This document shows positions 14,853 through 19,956 of a stretch of DNA of 19,956 bases, piece after piece (position 1 is the stretch's first letter; each line of letters starts with the position of its first letter). Under the pieces are notes generated by a model. That model was given only the letters and a program-made list of their open reading frames with translations. It searched no databases and was not told the origin of the DNA. The DNA comes from JADJQU01 sp035490315 (GTDB lineage Bacteria; Planctomycetota; UBA1135; GCA-002686595). The stretch lies in contig DATHET010000198.1 in the NCBI GenBank assembly GCA_035490315.1, positions 1-19,956 on the forward strand, given 5' to 3'. Position numbers and translations under genes: made by a program.

Positions 14853-16273
14853 TTTCCTGCCAGCTCCTCAGCCTCTTTCTCTTTGATCTTCTGGAGGTAG
14901 TACTTGTTGAGACCGTGTCGCTCTCGAATCTGATCCTTTTCCGGCAGATCCTTGATCATCTCCTCAAAGTCGTGCCGGAAGAGGGTGCTCTTCTGCTCGG
15001 GAGTCAGCGGGACCGACGGCTCCGAAGTCATGGTCTCCTGCTCCGGAGTCAGCAGGATCGACGGCGCGGCATCGACGGACTTCCACGTGCCCCGGTACTG
15101 CGCGAACATTCCGACCAACACGATCAGCATCACGCCGGCCACGGCGCTGCTCGGTCGAGTCGCGACCGCGCGGACTCTCCGCAGTCCCGGATATCTCGGC
15201 GCAGCGATTCGCTTGCCGCTCAGGAATGCCCGCAGGTCGTCCGCCATCGCGGCCGCGGTGGCGTAGCGATCCTGAGGCCGCTTCGCGATCGCTTTCATGC
15301 AGACCGCGGCGAGCTCCGGCGGAATGCTCGGATTGGAAAAAGCGACGTGCCGCGGATCATCGTGGCCGATCGCGTGGAGCAGGTCCGCGGGCCCGGAAGA
15401 CTCGAAGGGCCGCTTGAGCGAGATCAGCTCGTAGAGCACGACGCCCAGCGAATAGATATCGGTGCGCGCATCGATTGCTGAGCCCAGGGCCCGCGCCTGC
15501 TCGGGGCTCATGTAGTGAGGCGTGCCGGCGAGGGCTCCGGTTTCCGTGAGCCCTTCGAGCGCGCCATCCTTGGCAAGCCCGAAATCGATCAGACGCGGCT
15601 GGTGCTTGTCGTCGAGGACGATGTTCTCGGGCTTGATGTCGCGGTGGATCACGCCATTTTCGTGGCAGTGCTGCAGCCCGCGCGCGACCCCTTCGACGAG
15701 TCGGGCCGCGACTTTCGGATCGGACACGCCCGTGTCCGCGAAAGCTCTCGACTGGGCGATCAAATCGCGCAGGTTCTCGCCGATCACCAGCTCCATCGCG
15801 ATGTAGAACGCGCCGGACTGCTCGCCGAAGGAGAAGATCGACACGACGGCTTCGTGGCGCAGCTTCGAGATCGCCTCGGCTTCGCGGCGGAAGCGTTCGC
15901 GAGCCTGGGGCGAGGCGCACAGGTGGTGCGCGAGGATTTTCACCGCCGCCTGACGGCCCAGCGACTGGTGCTTGGCCCGGTAGACGATCCCAGAGGAGCC
16001 GCGGCCGATTTCATCGAGCAGCTCGTAGTCGCCGATCGAGCAGCCCGTGAAGGCCAGCGAGATCATCCGCAGCGGCGGATCGATGTCGGTCTTCGACGGC
16101 GGCTCGAGGAACTTCGTGGCGCCGGACCCGCTCTCCATCAGGCGCGAGACTTCGAGCTTGAGCTCGGCATCGGCGTGGGAGCATTCCGCGAGGAAACGGA
16201 TCCGCTCCTCGGGCGGCCGCTCGAGCACTTCGCCAAGGAGCGCCTTGATCTCCGGCCAGCGCTCGAGATTCAT
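14849..16273 (-). CDS. PknB-like membrane Ser/Thr protein kinase
   Basis: 474 residues. Residues 1-50 are a short leader typical of sigma-linked kinases (MNLERWPEIKALLGEVLERP). The kinase domain spans about 83-350 with the glycine loop GRGSSGIV (90-97), catalytic Lys112 in AVKIL, HRDIKPEN (210-217), DFG (230-232) and SPE in the APE position (256-258). All catalytic residues are present, so it should be active. A single membrane helix lies at about 376-392 (AVAGVMLIVLVGMF). Only about 80 charged residues follow outside, short for a sensor compared with PASTA kinases. ATG 16273 overlaps the stop of the sigma factor gene as ATGA, and its own stop overlaps the next gene the same way. The obvious inference is that it phosphorylates the adjacent sigma factor, as is known for PknT with ECF43 sigma factors in Vibrio. 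Confidence 0.95.
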   Translation of the reverse strand: MNLERWPEIKALLGEVLERPPEERIRFLAECSHADAELKLEVSRLMESGSGATKFLEPPSKTDIDPPLRMISLAFTGCSIGDYELLDEIGRGSSGIVYRAKHQSLGRQAAVKILAHHLCASPQARERFRREAEAISKLRHEAVVSIFSFGEQSGAFYIAMELVIGENLRDLIAQSRAFADTGVSDPKVAARLVEGVARGLQHCHENGVIHRDIKPENIVLDDKHQPRLIDFGLAKDGALEGLTETGALAGTPHYMSPEQARALGSAIDARTDIYSLGVVLYELISLKRPFESSGPADLLHAIGHDDPRHVAFSNPSIPPELAAVCMKAIAKRPQDRYATAAAMADDLRAFLSGKRIAAPRYPGLRRVRAVATRPSSAVAGVMLIVLVGMFAQYRGTWKSVDAAPSILLTPEQETMTSEPSVPLTPEQKSTLFRHDFEEMIKDLPEKDQIRERHGLNKYYLQKIKEKEAEELAGK

Positions 16274-16842
16274 CGCATCTCCCGCATCAGCCAGACCTTG
16301 GTCGCGGCCCAATCGCGCTCGAAGGTGCGCATCGGCATGTCGAGGGCGGCCGCGGTGTCCTTCGCATCCAGGCCGGCGAAGAAGCGCAGCTCGACGCCGC
16401 GCGCCATGCGCTCGTCGAATTCGGCGAGTCGCACCAGGGCCCGATCGAGGGCTTCGAGGTCGTAAGCGTGTTCCTCGTAGGCGAGCACGACTTGATCGAG
16501 GGGCTCGGAGATGGCCACCTCGCCCTGCGCGACGCCTCCGCGAAGCGACCTCGCTCGCGCGTGGTCGACCAGGACGCAACGCATCGCTCGCGCCGCGAGA
16601 TTGAGGAAGTGGTTGCGATCGGCGATGCGCTCGGACTGGGTGCGGTTGAGCTTCAGCCAGGCTTCGTGCACCAGGGCCGTCGCCTGCAGGGTGAGACCGG
16701 CGGGTCGCTTGCCGACCAGGGTCGCGGCGATCTCGTGCAGCTCCAGGTAGAGGCCTGCGAGGACTTCGTTGCCGGCCGCCAGGTCGCCCGCGCGAGACCG
16801 CTCGATCAGACGTTCGACGCGTTCCTCGGAAGCGGAGGTCAT
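16270..16842 (-). CDS. ECF sigma factor, TIGR02999-type
   Basis: 190 residues. Region 2 includes LQATALVHEAWLKL, NHFLNLAARAMRCVLVDHAR and the following Arg/Gly-rich stretch. Region 4 contains VELRFFAGLDAKDTAAALDM and PMRTFERDWAATKVWL. This pattern is that of the TIGR02999 group common in Planctomycetota, Acidobacteriota and Verrucomicrobiota, usually encoded beside a Ser/Thr kinase. The ATG at 16842 begins just before region 2; the frame opens as far as 17094 but the added residues are Arg/Pro-rich and unlike a sigma N-terminus. No anti-sigma factor is adjacent; the overlapping kinase gene is the likely controller. No strong ribosome binding site or promoter is evident. Confidence 0.93.
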   Translation of the reverse strand: MTSASEERVERLIERSRAGDLAAGNEVLAGLYLELHEIAATLVGKRPAGLTLQATALVHEAWLKLNRTQSERIADRNHFLNLAARAMRCVLVDHARARSLRGGVAQGEVAISEPLDQVVLAYEEHAYDLEALDRALVRLAEFDERMARGVELRFFAGLDAKDTAAALDMPMRTFERDWAATKVWLMREMR

Positions 16843-17161
16843 CGGATTCAAGAGACGTGGGGGCCTGTCTCCGCCGGCATCGGGTACGCCGGTCGTGATG
16901 CGGGTCTCACCTGATCCTGCCACAGGAGTCCAGGGTCGCCATAGCGCGCTTGGTCTTCGATATCGGGGAAACGAGCGGCGCAGCGAGATCCGCCAGGTTT
17001 CGCTTCGTTTTCCAGCGCCAGTCGAAAAAACGCGCGAGAGTTCCGCTCGCCATGGGTCGCGGAGTGGCGCCGGCGTCGGAACTGGCGCCGACACGAGCCT
17101 TGAGCATCGATTTCGAGCATTACCGGACCATGACCGCCCGACATTCGGCGCGCGGCTGGTT
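16843..17161. other. Gene-free interval of 319 bases with a short direct repeat
   Basis: No convincing gene. A 66-codon minus-strand frame (16907-17107) is probably chance. TGGCGCCG occurs twice with an 18-base period (17065-17072 and 17083-17090), and the stretch includes partly self-complementary bases. It could hold the terminator of the Ycf48-like gene and the promoter of the sigma factor-kinase genes, but I see no clear element for either. Confidence 0.45.
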
Positions 17162-19195
17162 TCACGAGTACCCGACCATCGCGCTGTCGCCCAGACCGCT
17201 GCCGCCGCCGGTGCCCTGACCGTCGACGCTGCCGTGGCCGACGGCGTAGCCTCGCGAGGGCGAGAGGAACGAGAGTCCGGTCAAGGTCACGCTGGTTTGA
17301 CTCTTCAAGGTCGCCCAGGCCGAGTTCTGGAAGCGAAGGATCGCTCCACGCTCGCCGCCGGCGATGAACATCCGGTTCGCGCCGCTGCCGGTGAGCGCGG
17401 CGCACATCAGGACCTGCGGCGAGTTCTGACCCGTGGCGGGATAGACCTGGTTCCAGGTCGGAATGCCGGGAGCGCTCGAATCGAGCTTGTACACCACGCC
17501 TTCGGTGGGCGAGCTCGAGCCCGCGACGTAGACATCGCTTCCCTGGGCGGCGACCGCTCGCCAGGTGCCGAGCAGCCCCGGCGACAGGTCCTCCCAGCTC
17601 AGCGCGGGATAGCGCATCCGGAATGCACTGGCCACGCCGGTCGAGCGGTGCGTGCCGACTGCGTAGAGCGCGTCGACTCCGTCGAAGGCGATCGAGAGAA
17701 AATCGACGTCCGCCGTGCCCGCCGGGCCTGGGAAGTACGCCCAGCTCTGCGCGGCTCCATCGGTCGAGCGCATCACCACGCCCTTGGTGCCCACCGCCCA
17801 GGCGTCGTTGCCCGCGAAGGAGGCCCAGGTCGCCGACAGCAAGGCAGCGTTGGTCGGCGGAGGAGCGGGTGGGGTCGCGATGGAGCTCGGGCGCCATCCG
17901 ACCGGCAGCTGCGCCGTGTCGTAATAGAAGATCACCGGCGCTCCACCCGGCGGAGCGTTGCCGACCACGAAGCCGTTGCCCGCTCCGCGGAAACGCACCA
18001 CGTTCAAGTTCGGCGTGTTGGAGGCGTGGAGGTCCTCGGTCCAGTTCACTCCGCCATCGAGGCTGTGGAGGACCACCAATCCCTGGGCGACGGCCCAGCC
18101 TTGGAGCGCGTCGACGAAATGGACGTCGCGCATCCGCCAGGCACCCGCGCCGCGCTGGCGGATCCAGCTCGAGCCGCTGCTCGAGGTCTTGTACACCATG
18201 TTCATGACGCCGACGATCCAGGCCGTGGCGTTGCCGTCGCTGCCGGCGCCCCAGATGGGCACTCGCGCATCGCGCGCCGGCGGTTCGAGACGCCCGCTGA
18301 TGTCCAACCAGGCCGGGTCGAGCAGCGGCCGGCGCAGATACGCGCGGCCGCCGTATCCGCATGCGATCGCGGCTCCATTCGCGAGCGGCGCGACGCCGTA
18401 GACCGTCGGCGGCAGGGCAGCCGTCGTTTCACGCGTCCAGGTCAAGCCGCCGTCGGTGGTCGCGAGCAGCCCGCCGCATTGATTGCCTTGACCGCCGACC
18501 GCGTAGCCGATCGCCGGGGTCGAGGGGTGGAATTGCACGTCCCACATCTCCAAACCGTCCGGCAGAGTGGGGCAGAAATCGGGGACCTGGAGCACCGCCG
18601 CCCAGCTCGTTCCGTCCTCGGTGCGCACGATCAGCCCAGGCTCAGCGACGGCGACGCCGAAGAATCCGGGACCCTGTGCCTGGAAAGCGAAGCGGTAGAA
18701 CTCCGCCGAGCTGGGCAGGGTCGGGTTGTGCTCCAACAGATCGATCCAAGTCGCTCCCCCATCGCTCGTGCGGCGCAGCAAGCGGATTCCCGCGATCCAG
18801 CCGTTCAGCGCGTCCTGGAAGTAGACGTCCCAGATGTCGACGGGCTGGCCGGCGAGCGGATCGTCGGCGGGATAGACCAGCTCTGGCCCGACCAGCGTCC
18901 AGTTCTGCCCGCCGTTGGTCGTGACGATCAATCGTCCGTTGCTGCCTGCCGCCCAGCCCAGCTGCCCGGCCTGTGCTCCGCTGCGCATGAAATGGATTCC
19001 GCGCACGTAGCCATCGATCGCGTCCGGCGTGGTCTGGAATTGCCAGGTCGTGCCGCCGTCGGAGCTGTAGCGGATGCGACCGCCCTCCTCCGCGGTCCAC
19101 AGGCGCCTGGGATCCAGCACGAAGACCCGCTGAGACACTCCGCCCCAGACGTGGTGGAAGCGCGGCGCAACGATGCGCGGGGACACGGCACTCAT
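17162..19195 (-). CDS. Ycf48/BNR-type beta-propeller protein
   Basis: 677 residues with at least eight Asp-box-like repeats. Examples are YSSDGGTTWQFQ, VTTNGGQNWTLVG, RTSDGGATWIDL, ATTDGGLTWTRE, LHSLDGGVNWTED and KTSSSGSSWIRQ, separated by GWAAG, GYAVG or AWAVG turns. This is the pattern of Ycf48-like and BNR/sialidase-fold propellers, which usually bind proteins or glycans. No sialidase catalytic set is evident. The N-terminus (MSAVSPRIVAPRFHHVWGG) has no signal peptide, which is unusual for such proteins. The ATG has AGGAA at about five bases, so the start is well supported. The C-terminus is Gly/Ser-rich (GQGTGGGSGLGDSAMVGYS). Function unknown; the photosystem role of Ycf48 is not implied. 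Confidence 0.9.
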   Translation of the reverse strand: MSAVSPRIVAPRFHHVWGGVSQRVFVLDPRRLWTAEEGGRIRYSSDGGTTWQFQTTPDAIDGYVRGIHFMRSGAQAGQLGWAAGSNGRLIVTTNGGQNWTLVGPELVYPADDPLAGQPVDIWDVYFQDALNGWIAGIRLLRRTSDGGATWIDLLEHNPTLPSSAEFYRFAFQAQGPGFFGVAVAEPGLIVRTEDGTSWAAVLQVPDFCPTLPDGLEMWDVQFHPSTPAIGYAVGGQGNQCGGLLATTDGGLTWTRETTAALPPTVYGVAPLANGAAIACGYGGRAYLRRPLLDPAWLDISGRLEPPARDARVPIWGAGSDGNATAWIVGVMNMVYKTSSSGSSWIRQRGAGAWRMRDVHFVDALQGWAVAQGLVVLHSLDGGVNWTEDLHASNTPNLNVVRFRGAGNGFVVGNAPPGGAPVIFYYDTAQLPVGWRPSSIATPPAPPPTNAALLSATWASFAGNDAWAVGTKGVVMRSTDGAAQSWAYFPGPAGTADVDFLSIAFDGVDALYAVGTHRSTGVASAFRMRYPALSWEDLSPGLLGTWRAVAAQGSDVYVAGSSSPTEGVVYKLDSSAPGIPTWNQVYPATGQNSPQVLMCAALTGSGANRMFIAGGERGAILRFQNSAWATLKSQTSVTLTGLSFLSPSRGYAVGHGSVDGQGTGGGSGLGDSAMVGYS

Positions 19196-19384
19196 GGGTT
19201 CCTGCTGGAAAACGGGGGACGATCCGATCGCGGTGCGAGTCGGATTCTCGTGCCGAGGCAGGAACTGTCAAGCTCGCCGCTCGCGCGCGTTATCCCTGAA
19301 TTGAGAGAACGACCCGCGCCAGAGAGGCCGGCGGCGAACGGCTCGAATTCATGTGCCCCAGGATCGGCCGGATTTCTTAGGTTG

Positions 19385-19956
19385 ATGCGCGTGCAAGCGC
19401 CCGCCAGACATGAGCCCCGGCCGGGACTCGTCTACATCGTCGACGACGATGAGGCGCACCGGCGAACGGTCGCGCGCATCGTCGAGCGAGCGGGATGGGC
19501 GTCGAGACAATGCGATTCGGGCGCCGAGCTGCAGCGACAATTGGACGGAACGCATCCGGCCTGCATCGTGCTCGACCTTTCGATGCCGATCGCCAACGGG
19601 ATCGAAGTGCAGCGCGACCTGCTCTCGCGCGGAGTCGATCTGCCGGTGATCTTCCTGACTGGCGGCGGCAGCATTCCTTCGGCGGTCGAAGCGCTGCGCG
19701 GCGGTGCCCTGGACTACATGGAGAAGCCCGTCGATCCCACGCTGCTCGTGGAGAGGATCGAGGCAGCGATGGTCACCGACTCGCGGCGCGTCGAGCTCGC
19801 CGCGCAGCGCCAACGATTCGAATCGCTGACCGAACGCGAGGTCGAGATCTGCAGCCTGCTCGCGCGCGGGCTGGCCTCGAAGCAGATCGCCAAGGAGCTC
19901 TCGATTTCCTCGCGCACCGTCGAGCATCACCGCGAGCGGATCCTCAAGAAGACCGG
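19385..19956 (+). CDS. FixJ/NarL-type response regulator (partial, cut by the right edge)
   Basis: 190 residues are in view. The receiver domain (about 15-130) has the acidic pocket VYIVDDDE, phospho-acceptor Asp64 in VLDLSMP, the Thr of FLTGGG and Lys114 in MEKPVDP; the MEKP form is typical of FixJ and TtrR relatives. A LuxR-type helix-turn-helix begins at about 147 (LTEREVEICSLLARGLASKQ) and continues with SRTVEHHRERILKKT, so only the last few residues are missing. ATG 19385 is the first start in frame, with AGG close upstream; GTG 19391 is an alternative. A sensor kinase partner would be expected beyond the window. It is divergent from the Ycf48-like gene across 189 bases. Confidence 0.94.
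   Translation, partial: MRVQAPARHEPRPGLVYIVDDDEAHRRTVARIVERAGWASRQCDSGAELQRQLDGTHPACIVLDLSMPIANGIEVQRDLLSRGVDLPVIFLTGGGSIPSAVEALRGGALDYMEKPVDPTLLVERIEAAMVTDSRRVELAAQRQRFESLTEREVEICSLLARGLASKQIAKELSISSRTVEHHRERILKKT

Noticed and set aside
15515..16465. Plus-strand frame of 316 codons opposite the kinase
   Set aside because: Antisense to a kinase with all catalytic motifs; composition is that of a mirror frame.
16907..17107. 66-codon minus-strand frame in the gap before the sigma factor
   Set aside because: No ribosome binding site, no recognisable domain, and a length easily reached by chance at this GC content.
16848..18362. Minus-strand frame of 504 codons overlapping the Ycf48-like gene
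   Set aside because: Arg-rich and without motifs, whereas the other frame shows regular Asp-box repeats over its full length.

Overview
The window is high-GC bacterial DNA carrying protein genes only; I see no tRNA, rRNA, CRISPR array or insertion sequence. Several features point to the Planctomycetota, probably one of the marine lineages with large surface proteomes. There are sigma factors fused to a membrane segment and a large outer domain. There is a TIGR02999-type sigma factor overlapping a PknB-like Ser/Thr kinase gene. An RCC1-repeat protein carries a C-terminal domain that I recall from planctomycete secreted proteins. The taxonomic call is inference from families, not from a marker gene.

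Left part (1-4524, minus strand): two tandem paralogues of a fused protein. Each has a complete ECF-type sigma factor (regions 2 and 4), one hydrophobic segment, then roughly 600 residues of beta-rich domain predicted to lie outside the cytoplasm. The downstream copy runs off the left edge of the window. Both have a GTG start and an upstream region with strictly conserved spacing that looks like an ECF-type promoter, suggesting autoregulation.

Middle (4650-11534, plus strand): two HEAT-repeat-like paralogues flank a secreted 13-repeat RCC1-type beta-propeller protein. The first HEAT paralogue is divergent from the upstream sigma fusion and has a clear signal peptide; the second has lost its hydrophobic core. 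Between the RCC1 gene and the second HEAT gene lies a short in-frame remnant of a third HEAT gene 3' end, followed by a perfect 20-bp palindrome and a repeat that recurs after the second HEAT gene. This locus has therefore expanded and decayed by gene duplication.

Right part (11592-19195, minus strand): reading in transcription order, a Ycf48/BNR-type beta-propeller protein; a gene-poor gap of 319 bases; an ECF sigma factor, a Ser/Thr kinase with one membrane helix, and a small Thr-rich protein, each pair joined by a 4-base ATGA overlap; then, after a gap, a small protein translationally coupled to a large helical lipoprotein with a TTG start. The small Thr-rich gene seems to be split by a frameshift. 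At the right edge a FixJ/NarL-type response regulator starts on the plus strand and is cut off.

Taken together, the window is rich in transcriptional control linked to the envelope: two membrane-anchored sigma factors, one kinase-linked sigma factor and one response regulator, set among secreted or surface repeat proteins. Functional links between them are inferred from position only.
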